Part shown: in pieces, positions 1-6,189 of the stretch | How positions within the stretch are numbered: the first letter of the stretch is position 1 | Layout: every line of letters starts with the position of its first letter | Assembly (NCBI GenBank): GCA_020060215.1 | Contig: JAGVAP010000023.1 | Location: forward strand, 1 to 51,914 | From: Deltaproteobacteria bacterium | GTDB lineage: Bacteria > Desulfobacterota > DSM-4660 > Desulfatiglandales > HGW-15 | Length of the DNA stretch: 51,914 bases | Reading direction: 5' to 3' | Notes under the pieces: generated by a model | What the model saw: the letters and a program-made list of their open reading frames with translations, nothing else | The model's database searches: none | Told to the model about the DNA's origin: nothing | Position numbers and translations under genes: made by a program

Positions 1-88
1 CCGTCAGCGTCGTCTTCCCATGATCAATATGCCCTATCGTCCCCACATTCACATGCGGCTTCGTCCTCTCAAACTTCTTCTTCGCCAT
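1..88 (-). CDS. tuf: Elongation factor Tu, N-terminal fragment (runs off the window)
   Basis: Reading the minus strand from the ATG at 88, the first 29 codons give [20 protein letters not shown] followed by IDHGKTTLT. That is the EF-Tu amino terminus with the G1/P-loop [11 protein letters not shown]-Tu is the GTPase that carries aminoacyl-tRNA to the ribosome. A Shine-Dalgarno sequence CGGAGG lies a few bases upstream of the start. The gene follows four tRNA genes on the same strand, matching the thrU-tyrU-glyT-thrT-tufB arrangement of E. coli, so it is probably expressed from the same promoter. The remaining 90% or so of the protein lies outside the window. Confidence 0.97.
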   Translation of the reverse strand, partial: MAKKKFERTKPHVNVGTIGHIDHGKTTLT

Positions 89-138
89 CTCTAACCTCCG
101 TCCGGGTATTCATCGACTCATACGAGATCTTAGCAAGA

Positions 139-215
139 TGGAGCCCACGACCGGGATCGAACCGGTGAACCTCATCCTTACCAAGGATGTGCTCTACCTA
201 CTGAGCTACGTGGGC
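139..215 (-). tRNA. tRNA-Thr (anticodon GGT)
   Basis: The minus strand folds into a full cloverleaf: acceptor GCCCACG paired with CGTGGGC, D arm GCTC/GAGC, anticodon stem CATCC/GGATG around the loop TTGGTAA (anticodon GGT), T arm ACCGG TTCGATC CCGGT, discriminator T and an encoded CCA. It is the last tRNA before tuf, the position of thrT in E. coli. Confidence 0.97.
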
Positions 216-333
216 CCGGGTGCACTCAACTGCAGTCCGGAAGGAAGAGCCGCAAACATGAATCTCATGGACATCCGCCTTTCGGTGCACACGCAACATC
301 TCTGCAGTGGGGCAATTACCAGAGCAGCAATTC

Positions 334-410
334 TGGAGCGGGAAACGGGATTCGAACCCGCGACCCTCAGCTTGGAAGGCTGACGCTCTAGCCAACTGAG
401 CTATTCCCGC
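334..410 (-). tRNA. tRNA-Gly (anticodon TCC)
   Basis: Minus-strand cloverleaf: acceptor GCGGGAA/TTCCCGC, D arm GCTC/GAGC, anticodon stem TCAGC/GCTGA with loop CTTCCAA (anticodon TCC), T arm GCGGG TTCGAAT CCCGT, and an encoded CCA. Third tRNA of the tuf-linked cluster, the position of glyT in E. coli. Confidence 0.97.
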
Positions 411-511
411 CCTGAGAGTACAAGGACCGACTATGGGGTAAACAGCAATCCGCACCTGCTCGGACGATCTTACTTTCGCCGCTCGTCGCTCATTGCGACC
501 GATCAGCCACA

Positions 512-596
512 TGGTGGAGAGGGGAGGATTCGAACCTCCGAAGGCTTCGCCGGCAGATTTACAGTCTGCTCCCTTTGACCGCTCGGGAACCTCTCC
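512..596 (-). tRNA. tRNA-Tyr (anticodon GTA)
   Basis: An 85-nt class II tRNA on the minus strand: acceptor GGAGAGG/CCTCTCC, anticodon loop CTGTAAA (anticodon GTA) between AGCAGA and TCTGC, a long variable arm with a hairpin (GGCGAAGCCTTC), T loop TTCGAAT, and an encoded CCA. The long variable arm is expected for tRNA-Tyr. Position of tyrU in E. coli. Confidence 0.97.
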
Positions 597-607
597 CTTT
601 ATACCCC

Positions 608-683
608 TGGAGCCAGCGAAGGGAATCGAACCCCCGACCCACTGATTACAAGTCAGTTGCTCTACCATCTGAGCTACGCTGGC
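608..683 (-). tRNA. tRNA-Thr (anticodon TGT)
   Basis: A 76-nt minus-strand cloverleaf: acceptor GCCAGCG/CGCTGGC, D arm GCTC/GAGC, anticodon stem ending CTGA/TCAG with loop CTTGTAA (anticodon TGT), T loop TTCGATT, and an encoded CCA. First gene of the cluster, about 20 bp downstream of the promoter at 705-733. Position of thrU in E. coli. Confidence 0.97.
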
Positions 684-704
684 CTTTGCAAAAGGCAAAT
701 AGTG

Positions 705-733
705 AACATAATTTGGATTGCCTTCTTTTTCAA
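705..733 (-). promoter_or_regulatory. Sigma-70-type promoter of the tRNA-tuf operon
   Basis: On the minus strand there is TTGAAA (728-733, 5/6 match to the -35 consensus), a 17-bp spacer, and TATGTT (705-710). The predicted start near 698 lies about 15 bp upstream of the mature 5' end of tRNA-Thr(TGT), as expected for a stable-RNA operon. This is a by-eye call. Confidence 0.6.
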
Positions 734-1138
734 AGGCCAAAATCTGCTTTTTGTCGCTGGTTCTATTCAGGGAAAGACGTTAAAGGGTTTTTTTCTAGAT
801 CATTCTTCAAAATTCTAATTATTTTGATTACAAGTCGCCTTTGCTACTCTGCGCATTTCGGAATAATGTAGAAAACTTTCGTCGCTTTTGCAAGAATTTC
901 TTTCGCTTCCCGGAAATCACTATGATAAAAACCCCTGGCCAAAAGGCAATAACCAAAATGGCGTGCGCCTGCCTTCTTTTTCACCTGGTTCTCTCATGCA
1001 ATCAAAGGTATTTTGTTTGACTTTCCTATGAAGATCATTTATTGATCACGCAGGTTTTACCTGTAAAAACCGGCTCGGCACCAGGGTCTTCCCGTGGCCC
1101 GAGAGCCGCAAGCTCGCTACGCAGAAGGAGGTAGAGTT
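734..1138. other. Intergenic region between the tRNA operon promoter and the small membrane protein gene
   Basis: About 400 bp with no convincing gene. It is AT-richer than its surroundings, especially at 780-930. On the plus strand TTGACT (1017-1022) followed 15 bp later by TTTATT (1038-1043) is a weak promoter candidate for the gene at 1139. A short dyad CAGGTTTTACCTG (1061-1073) sits between that candidate and the start codon and could be an operator. Confidence 0.4.
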
Positions 1139-1420
1139 ATGATGGCTTTGGCTGGAGGTCTGGCAGCGCTTGTCCTGGGTATTATCGGGATCATCATGTG
1201 GTGGGGCTATTTTGTCAAGGCTCTCATGGCGGGTATTCCGGTCATGCTGATTCTGGGCGGTGCCTTGGCCACCTACCTTGGGATCGAAGAGTTGAAAGAC
1301 AAGAAGGCTGCCGAAAAATTTGACACCGAAAAGGACGACCTGAAGCGGGAAGTGGAGAATCTCAAGAAAGAACTGAAGGAAATGAAGGGAGACAAGGATC
1401 CCGAAATGGGGAGGGAATAG
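1139..1420 (+). CDS. Small two-helix membrane protein with a charged coiled-coil tail
   Basis: A 93-residue protein. Residues about 3-25 and 29-48 are hydrophobic (LAGGLAALVLGIIGIIMWW, then a second Gly-rich helix ending LATYLGIEEL), with a short loop between. Residues about 50-90 are highly charged, Lys/Glu-rich and heptad-like (VENLKKELKEMKGD), suggesting a cytoplasmic coiled coil. The ATG at 1139 was chosen because AAGGAGG stands just upstream; an in-frame extension to 1094 has no such signal. The hydrophobic half loosely resembles the small magnetosome protein MamI in length and in the Trp-rich end of helix 1, but that is only a visual likeness and no other magnetosome gene is present. 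Function unknown. A GC-rich hairpin follows the stop. Confidence 0.8.
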   Translation: MMALAGGLAALVLGIIGIIMWWGYFVKALMAGIPVMLILGGALATYLGIEELKDKKAAEKFDTEKDDLKREVENLKKELKEMKGDKDPEMGRE

Positions 1421-1427
1421 CCGAATC

Positions 1428-1468
1428 CCTGCATGCGGGGGGTCTCCCGCCGCATGCAGGACCTGTTT
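1428..1468 (+). terminator. Hairpin terminator between convergent genes
   Basis: A perfect 11-bp stem, CCTGCATGCGG (1428-1438) against CCGCATGCAGG (1450-1460), starts 8 bp after the stop of the small membrane protein gene. It is followed by the weak T tract TGTTTT. It lies directly beyond the stop of ndk on the other strand, so it could stop transcription from both sides, although only the plus strand has a T tract. Confidence 0.6.
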
Positions 1469-1888
1469 TCACCCCACCATCTCGAGGGTGCTGAAGAAGA
1501 ACCTGATTTCAACCTCTGCGGTCTCCCTGGAATCGGAGCCGTGGACGACATTTTTCTCGATGTCTGTTGCGAAATCCTTCCGGATCGTGCCTTCCGCCGC
1601 CTTCCGGTGATCGGTGGCACCCATCAAGGTGCGATATCGCTCAATCGCATTTTCCCCCTCCAGGATCATGACCACGCACGGGCCGGAGCTCATGAAGTCC
1701 GTCACGCTCTCATAGAACGGCTTCCCTTCATGAACCCTGTAAAAACCCTTGGCTTGGTCCTTTGAAAGTTTTATCATCTTGAGAGCTGCGATTTCCAGTT
1801 CGGCCTTTTCCAGCCGTTCCAGTACCTGTCCGATGAGCCTTCTGGCCACTCCATCGGGTTTGATGATTCCGAGTGTTCTTTCTTTCAT
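1469..1888 (-). CDS. ndk: Nucleoside diphosphate kinase
   Basis: Transfers the gamma-phosphate of ATP to NDPs through a phosphohistidine and balances the cytoplasmic NTP and dNTP pools. The 139 residues are the normal length for the family. The N-terminus (MKERTLGIIKPDGVARRLIG) has the classic IIKPD start, and the active-site His lies in NVVHGSDS near residue 117. AGGAGG stands about 12 bp upstream of the ATG, and a promoter candidate lies at 1936-1964. It is monocistronic, convergent with the gene at 1139 and divergent from the cysteine-cluster genes. Confidence 0.97.
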   Translation of the reverse strand: MKERTLGIIKPDGVARRLIGQVLERLEKAELEIAALKMIKLSKDQAKGFYRVHEGKPFYESVTDFMSSGPCVVMILEGENAIERYRTLMGATDHRKAAEGTIRKDFATDIEKNVVHGSDSRETAEVEIRFFFSTLEMVG

Positions 1889-1935
1889 GGACTGGGGATT
1901 CCTCCTTTGTTTTGGCTTGTCCTACAGACAGGTGC

Positions 1936-1964
1936 TATAGACCACACTTATCGGATCCCGTCAA
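1936..1964 (-). promoter_or_regulatory. Candidate ndk promoter
   Basis: On the minus strand, TTGACG (1959-1964), 17 bp, then TCTATA (1936-1941, followed by GC). On the plus strand the same -10 region reads TATAGA and lies 18 bp after TTGGCT, so a promoter for the cysteine-cluster genes may overlap it face to face. By-eye call. Confidence 0.45.
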
Positions 1965-2008
1965 GTTGATGGGTCGAGGGGATTCGATCACTTAGAAAGG
2001 AAAATACC

Positions 2009-2767
2009 ATGGATCCAGTCTGTGAGAAAAAGAAAACCACCGGCCGCAGAATGGCGCCGGAGCACCTTTTCAAGTTCAACTGTTCTCCCGGTGTGAGCTG
2101 TTTTACGCAGTGCTGCGGGGACGTCACGATTGTCTTGACCCCCTATGACCTGGTGCGGTTGAAGAATCGCCTCGGCATCTCTTCAGACCAGTTTCTTGAG
2201 AAGCACACCCTGGTGATCCCCAGGCCGAAGCGGGTGATCCCGATGGTCGTCCTGAAGATGAACGAAGGCGACAAGAAGTGCCCTTTTGTCACGGCGAAGG
2301 GATGCGCCGTCTACGAGGACCGGCCCTGGGCATGCAGGATGTACCCCCTTAACACCGAAGGGGACGGGACCTATGATCTGGTCTCCAATGCGGAGAAATG
2401 CATGGGGCTGCAAGAGGAGGCCCGGTGGAAGATCCAGGATTGGCTTGAAGGACAGGGCATCCTGCCCTATGAGGAAATGAATGAGCTCCTCAGCACGATC
2501 ACCATCCCCATGCAGGTCCACGAGAGCGAGATCGAGAACCCCCAGGTGGCCAAGATGGTCTTCATGTGCCTCTACAATGTGGACAAGTTCAAGGATTTCG
2601 TTTTCAAGAGTTCTTTCCTGGACCGTTTCGAGGTGGAAGAACCGGAGAGAATCGATCTCATCAGGGACAACGATGTCGAGCTCCTGAAGTTTGCCATGGA
2701 CTGGATCAAGTTCGGGGTCTTCGGAGAGAAGCTGTTCTGGGTGAAAGAGGCCGCCCGTGGAAGATAG
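2009..2767 (+). CDS. YkgJ-family cysteine-cluster protein, copy 1
   Basis: A 252-residue protein of the CxxCxxCC (YkgJ) family, proposed to bind Zn or an Fe-S cluster; biochemical roles are poorly known. Seen here: an N-terminal cluster with CSPGVSCFTQCC at about residues 27-38, a middle segment CPFVTAKGCAVYEDRPWACR, which is the family hallmark, and a further Cys in KCMGL. The C-terminal 100 residues have no recognised domain. The start is supported by AAGGAAA upstream of the ATG. Its stop overlaps the GTG start of a second copy by 11 bp, so the two are translationally coupled and probably act together. Confidence 0.85.
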   Translation: MDPVCEKKKTTGRRMAPEHLFKFNCSPGVSCFTQCCGDVTIVLTPYDLVRLKNRLGISSDQFLEKHTLVIPRPKRVIPMVVLKMNEGDKKCPFVTAKGCAVYEDRPWACRMYPLNTEGDGTYDLVSNAEKCMGLQEEARWKIQDWLEGQGILPYEEMNELLSTITIPMQVHESEIENPQVAKMVFMCLYNVDKFKDFVFKSSFLDRFEVEEPERIDLIRDNDVELLKFAMDWIKFGVFGEKLFWVKEAARGR

Positions 2768-3521
2768 CGTTTCCAATCAGGTCTTCAGGCCCCTCCCGGG
2801 GAACTCCTTCCGGTTCAGGTGTTATCAGGAGATCGCCTGTTTCACGAGGTGCTGCGCCGCCCTTCGTCTTCAGCTTACCCCTTACGACATCCTGAGGATG
2901 AAGAACCGCCTGGGGATCCCCTCCGACGAGTTCCTGGAGAGCTACGGCGAGACCTTCTTTGAGGATCAGTCCCGCTTTCCGCTGGTGCGCCTCAGGATGC
3001 GGGAGGAACCTCCGAACAGGTGCCCTTTTGTCTCCCCTTCCGGATGCGCGATATATGAGGATCGGCCGGGATCCTGCCGGATATACCCCCTGGGCAGGGC
3101 GACCATGAAGCCGGGCGGCTCTGGAGGGAATACGAGGGAAAGGTATTTTGTGGTCCAGGAGGCCCACTGTCTCGGTTTCCAGGAAGACCGCGAGTGGTCG
3201 GTCGAGGAATGGATGGGAAGCGAGGGCATGGCCGACTACAACGCCATGAACGATCTCTGGCTCGAGGTCCTGACCTTCCCCAGGAGCCTGGGACCGGAAA
3301 AGGACGCCCAGCGAAGGATGCAGATGTTTTTCATGGGCTCCTACAATCTGGACCGATTCAGGCGTTTTGTCTTTGAAGGGCCGCTCCTCAGACGGATCCG
3401 GATCGAGCAGGAGCGGCTGGAGAGGATGGCGGCGGACGAGGTATCCCTTCTCCGGTTCTCCTTCGAATGGCTGAAATTCAGCCTCTTCGGTGAGCCGAGC
3501 CCTTATATAAAACCGGCATGA
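2757..3521 (+). CDS. YkgJ-family cysteine-cluster protein, copy 2
   Basis: A 254-residue paralogue of the preceding gene. It shares the order CYQEIACFTRCC, then LTPYDILRMKNRLGIPSDEF (compare LTPYDLVRLKNRLGISSDQF in copy 1), then CPFVSPSGCAIYEDRPGSCR, then a late HCLGF, and the same C-terminal pattern ending in a W-KF-FGE block. All cluster cysteines are kept, so both copies should bind metal. The start is a GTG inside the end of copy 1. The sequence is clearly diverged, so the duplication is old. The gene is followed by a composite repeat element and then convergent genes. Confidence 0.85.
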   Translation: MEDSVSNQVFRPLPGNSFRFRCYQEIACFTRCCAALRLQLTPYDILRMKNRLGIPSDEFLESYGETFFEDQSRFPLVRLRMREEPPNRCPFVSPSGCAIYEDRPGSCRIYPLGRATMKPGGSGGNTRERYFVVQEAHCLGFQEDREWSVEEWMGSEGMADYNAMNDLWLEVLTFPRSLGPEKDAQRRMQMFFMGSYNLDRFRRFVFEGPLLRRIRIEQERLERMAADEVSLLRFSFEWLKFSLFGEPSPYIKPA

Positions 3522-3562
3522 TCATGAAGGTCTTTGGCGGAGCCCAAGGCGTATCGCCGAGG

Positions 3563-3686
3563 AGGTTGCTCAAAAAGGATGGGATACCAGGCGACCGCAG
3601 GCTCGACGAGTGAGGCGTACAGAAACGGTACGCCGCAACGAGGCGGGGCAAGGGCAACGACGTAGATGGGCCTTTTTCAGCAGCCT
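3563..3686. repeat. Composite intergenic repeat with inverted ends and an inner hairpin
   Basis: The ends are a 16-bp inverted repeat with 14 matches: AGGTTGCTCAAAAAGG (3563-3578) and CCTTTTTCAGCAGCCT (3671-3686). Inside is a perfect hairpin, GGCGTAC (3614-3620) against GTACGCC (3628-3634). It fills the spacer between two convergent genes, and its right end touches the stop codon of the gene on the minus strand. The outer arms give a T-rich tract on both strands, so it may act as a bidirectional terminator. I recall similar elements in other Desulfobacterota chromosomes, but this has not been checked. Confidence 0.65.
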
Positions 3687-3687
3687 G

Positions 3688-4458
3688 CTAGTCATCCTCC
3701 GGTTTTCTCGGGCCTATATACCCTGCCAGGTTCTTGATGATCCGGTCGATCTCTTCGTTGTGCTGGCTCAGAAACCGGAACATGCGCTCGGACTTCGACC
3801 GGAGCACGGTCCCGTTGCCCTCGGCGATGTCCGCTGTCTTGATCAGTTGCCCATTCTGGTACAGATAGAGGATGATCGCATCGTCCGCATCGAGGGGCAC
3901 GGCGAATTTCTTGTGGAGGTAGTCGAGCCAGTACCCGAACTCGTCCGGGTGTTCAAGGTGGTCCACGGGTACTCCCACCTCCATCCCCATGGCATCGAGA
4001 GCGCCGGGGCCACCGCCGGTTTCCCCCAGATGGGTCAGGACATGGGCCAGCTGGTGAATCAGGGTGGAGCCGTCGATGTCCGGCGAGATGGCCACATAGA
4101 GATGGTCCGGATCCGCTGCCTTTGTCTTATAGGGGTTGATGAAGACGCTCCCTCCCCTTCCCTCCTCGGCCTCCTGATGCCCGCTGCCCAGGAACCCGAG
4201 TCCTGCATACTCCTTCAGGTCCACGAACTTGATCCCGACCCGCTTCCCTGTGAGTCCTTCGATGTCCAGTTGATCGGCGATTTCCCCGGACTTCCCATAG
4301 GCCGCCGGGGGAAGCGCCGTGATCCTCCTGCCCATCTCCTCGACCGAGGGCTCGGAGGAACCATCCACCGGGATCTCATGCTCCCTTCCCCAGTGGCATT
4401 TCTTGAACTTCCTGCCGCTCCCGCAGGGGCAGGGGTCATTTCTTCCGGGTCTTTTCAT
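3688..4458 (-). CDS. SEC-C motif protein with an HQLAH segment
   Basis: A 256-residue protein. Residues about 4-22 form a SEC-C zinc motif (RNDPCPCGSGRKFKKCHW, with Cys10, Cys12, Cys21 and His22), the metal-binding module known from the SecA tail. The rest is not assigned. Around residues 133-140 it reads IHQLAHVLTHLG, which resembles a zinc-protease HExxH helix with Gln in place of the catalytic Glu, followed by EVGVPVDHLEHPDEFGYW. The ATG at 4458 was chosen over an upstream in-frame ATG because GGAAGGA precedes it at normal spacing and the SEC-C motif normally begins there. It is the last gene of the minus-strand run that starts with sat, separated from its neighbour by a palindromic repeat. 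Substrate unknown. Confidence 0.75.
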   Translation of the reverse strand: MKRPGRNDPCPCGSGRKFKKCHWGREHEIPVDGSSEPSVEEMGRRITALPPAAYGKSGEIADQLDIEGLTGKRVGIKFVDLKEYAGLGFLGSGHQEAEEGRGGSVFINPYKTKAADPDHLYVAISPDIDGSTLIHQLAHVLTHLGETGGGPGALDAMGMEVGVPVDHLEHPDEFGYWLDYLHKKFAVPLDADDAIILYLYQNGQLIKTADIAEGNGTVLRSKSERMFRFLSQHNEEIDRIIKNLAGYIGPRKPEDD

Positions 4459-4475
4459 CCGAGTCAAGTCCTTCC

Positions 4476-4541
4476 GCCACAAAGACACAAAGACACAAAG
4501 AAAGGCATAATCTCTTCTTCGTGTCTTAGTGACTTCGTGGC
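4476..4541. repeat. CACAAAGA-family inverted repeat, copy 1
   Basis: The left arm begins GCCACAAAGACACAAAGA and the right arm (ending at 4541) reads as its imperfect reverse complement, with about 23 of 28 positions paired. The arms themselves are made of a repeated word of 8-9 bases. It lies between the stop of the zinc-ribbon gene and the start of the SEC-C gene. Related copies are at 4858, 28871, 31789, 43139 and 46298. Confidence 0.75.
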
Positions 4542-4552
4542 CGATCTTTCTC

Positions 4553-4822
4553 TCAATCCTCCAGGATATGATCCTTGAGGGCCTCGTTGGACCACACGGG
4601 TAACGGACCGCCTGCCCCCGTCTTCGGGTTCATACGATGGCGGTAGGAGGCCTTCACCCCCTGTTGATCCATCATCCAGTCCCAACCTCTGACGAAATAG
4701 CAGCATTCATCGTTGAAGCATACCCAATGAAACTCCGTGTCCCACGTGGAATCGGTGGGGGTTTTCCACTTCTTCATGGCCGCCCCGCAATGGGGACAGC
4801 ATGGCTTTTCCATTGAACTCAT
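4553..4822 (-). CDS. Small zinc-ribbon protein downstream of qmoC
   Basis: An 89-residue protein from the ATG at 4822. Cys9 and Cys12 (CPHC) pair with Cys35 and Cys40 (CFNDEC), a spacing typical of a zinc ribbon and reminiscent of Ogr/Delta-type zinc fingers. The rest is rich in Trp, Tyr and charged residues (GWDWMMDQQGVKASYR; PLPVWSNEALKDHI), so it is a compact soluble protein. The start is uncertain: ATGs at 4831 and 4813 are also in frame. It is the first gene after qmoC on the same strand, about 105 bp away across a palindromic repeat. In Desulfovibrio vulgaris a hypothetical gene also follows qmoABC; whether this is related is unknown. Confidence 0.75.
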   Translation of the reverse strand: MSSMEKPCCPHCGAAMKKWKTPTDSTWDTEFHWVCFNDECCYFVRGWDWMMDQQGVKASYRHRMNPKTGAGGPLPVWSNEALKDHILED

Positions 4823-4857
4823 TTTCCTCATTCCAAAAAAAAAGTTTCTACAACAAA

Positions 4858-4914
4858 TGCCACCAAGACACAAAGAGACCAAGAAAGACTTAGCGCCTTC
4901 GTGTCTTCGTGGCG
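4858..4914. repeat. CACAAAGA-family inverted repeat, copy 2
   Basis: The left arm GCCACCAAGACACAAAG and a right arm ending TTCGTGTCTTCGTGGC are imperfect reverse complements (15 of 17 paired). It fills most of the spacer between the qmoC stop and the zinc-ribbon gene, so it may end or attenuate the qmo transcript, or stabilise its 3' end. Confidence 0.75.
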
Positions 4915-4927
4915 AAATGACGGGTCG

Positions 4928-6142
4928 TTATGAAGCCGTTGTCTTTGCGCTCACCACCGGCTCCCTCGCCAACGCACCTGCACCGACCGGAGCGGTCGCC
5001 CTTGCGTACTCCTGCTTGACGCTGACCAGAAAGGCCACTACCGGACGGAAGGCGAGATGCGCCCATTTTGCAAAAGGCACTTCGAGCACGAGCATCGGCA
5101 CTGCGACCATCAGGTGGACCACATAGAGGACATAGGTCGGCATCGGCCAGTCCAGGAGCCGGGTGAAATGGATCAGGATCCCGGTCAGGGTGGTCAGCTC
5201 CAGGAGGATCAGGAACATCCAGTCCGTCGAATGGGAGTTTTTGTAAGGGGCCTTGCTCTTCCGAATCCGGCCGATGAGCGCGTAGGTCGCTCCGTAGAAC
5301 AGCGCGAAGGTGGCGTAGTATCCCAGGAGTCTCATGGGATGCCAAATGGGATAGTCCGGCAGGTTGTCTCTCTGGAAGGCGAGAAAATCCCAGGAGAGGC
5401 CGACCACATGGATTCCTCCGGCCAGGAATACGGCCACCAGGAGAAAGGCGGTGCTGTATCCCGTCATGATGAGGAGATGGACCAGCCACTGCATCTTGTC
5501 GGTGCATTCCCCGAATTTGCGCTGCGTCACGAAGTGGACTGCGAGCTGCCAGGCCTGCTTGATGTAGATCTGGAGCGGAATCTTGAAGACCAGATCGCCC
5601 ATGACGAACTTCACGCAGCGCCAGGTGTTGCTCAACAGAAAGAAGGTCAGGATGGCCGCCATGATCATGTCCGCGATCTCGATGGCGGGGGCAGGCCACA
5701 CGGAATTCAAAAAGGCATGCTCCATGTTGGGATTGCTCGACCGGAAAACGACCAGGGCGAGCCCGACCAGGATGGCCAGGATGGTCACCGCAAGCAGCTC
5801 GAAGGTCTCGGAGGTGTAGAACCTCCGGGCAAACCCGGTCCAGTCATACCTGGAGGTCAAGTACCTCCGCATGACCATCATGGTCTCCCCGGGGTCCGCC
5901 CCCCTCGGGCACCGGTCCGAGCAATCCCCGCAATAGTAGCAGAGCCAGGGCTCAGGGCTCTTCACGATGCGGTCCGTCAGACCCATCTGGACGTACTTCA
6001 TGAACTTCCTGGGAAACGCGTTGTCGGGGGTCGAAAGGTTGCAGACGGCCGTACAATTGCCGCATTGAAAGCACTTGTTGGCGTCCTTCAACCCGAAGTG
6101 CTTCAGCTCTTGCATGAGATTGGGATCTACCTTGACACTCAT
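4928..6142 (-). CDS. qmoC: QmoC, membrane subunit of quinone-interacting oxidoreductase
   Basis: A 404-residue subunit of the QmoABC complex, which passes electrons between menaquinone and APS reductase. Residues about 20-90 are an HdrC-like domain with two cysteine sets (CFQCGNCTAVC and CYYCGDCSDRCPRG). This is followed by an HdrE/cytochrome-b-like region with about six hydrophobic segments (for example FELLAVTILAILVGLALVVF, IMTGYSTAFLLVAVFLAGG and MRLLGYYATFALFYGATYAL). Histidines in the helices are candidate haem ligands. The start follows GGAGGAATGAAGG. It is the third gene of qmoABC, 47 bp after qmoB. The HdrC-HdrE fusion is normal for QmoC. Confidence 0.95.
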   Translation of the reverse strand: MSVKVDPNLMQELKHFGLKDANKCFQCGNCTAVCNLSTPDNAFPRKFMKYVQMGLTDRIVKSPEPWLCYYCGDCSDRCPRGADPGETMMVMRRYLTSRYDWTGFARRFYTSETFELLAVTILAILVGLALVVFRSSNPNMEHAFLNSVWPAPAIEIADMIMAAILTFFLLSNTWRCVKFVMGDLVFKIPLQIYIKQAWQLAVHFVTQRKFGECTDKMQWLVHLLIMTGYSTAFLLVAVFLAGGIHVVGLSWDFLAFQRDNLPDYPIWHPMRLLGYYATFALFYGATYALIGRIRKSKAPYKNSHSTDWMFLILLELTTLTGILIHFTRLLDWPMPTYVLYVVHLMVAVPMLVLEVPFAKWAHLAFRPVVAFLVSVKQEYARATAPVGAGALAREPVVSAKTTAS

Positions 6143-6189
6143 CCTTCATTCCTCCTGATCAGGTCGCTCCTGCGGTGTCCCGCGCGGGC

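Noticed and set aside
198..740. A 180-codon frame on the minus strand at the window start
   Set aside because: It runs through tRNA-Thr, tRNA-Gly, tRNA-Tyr and tRNA-Thr and their promoter, so it is not a gene.
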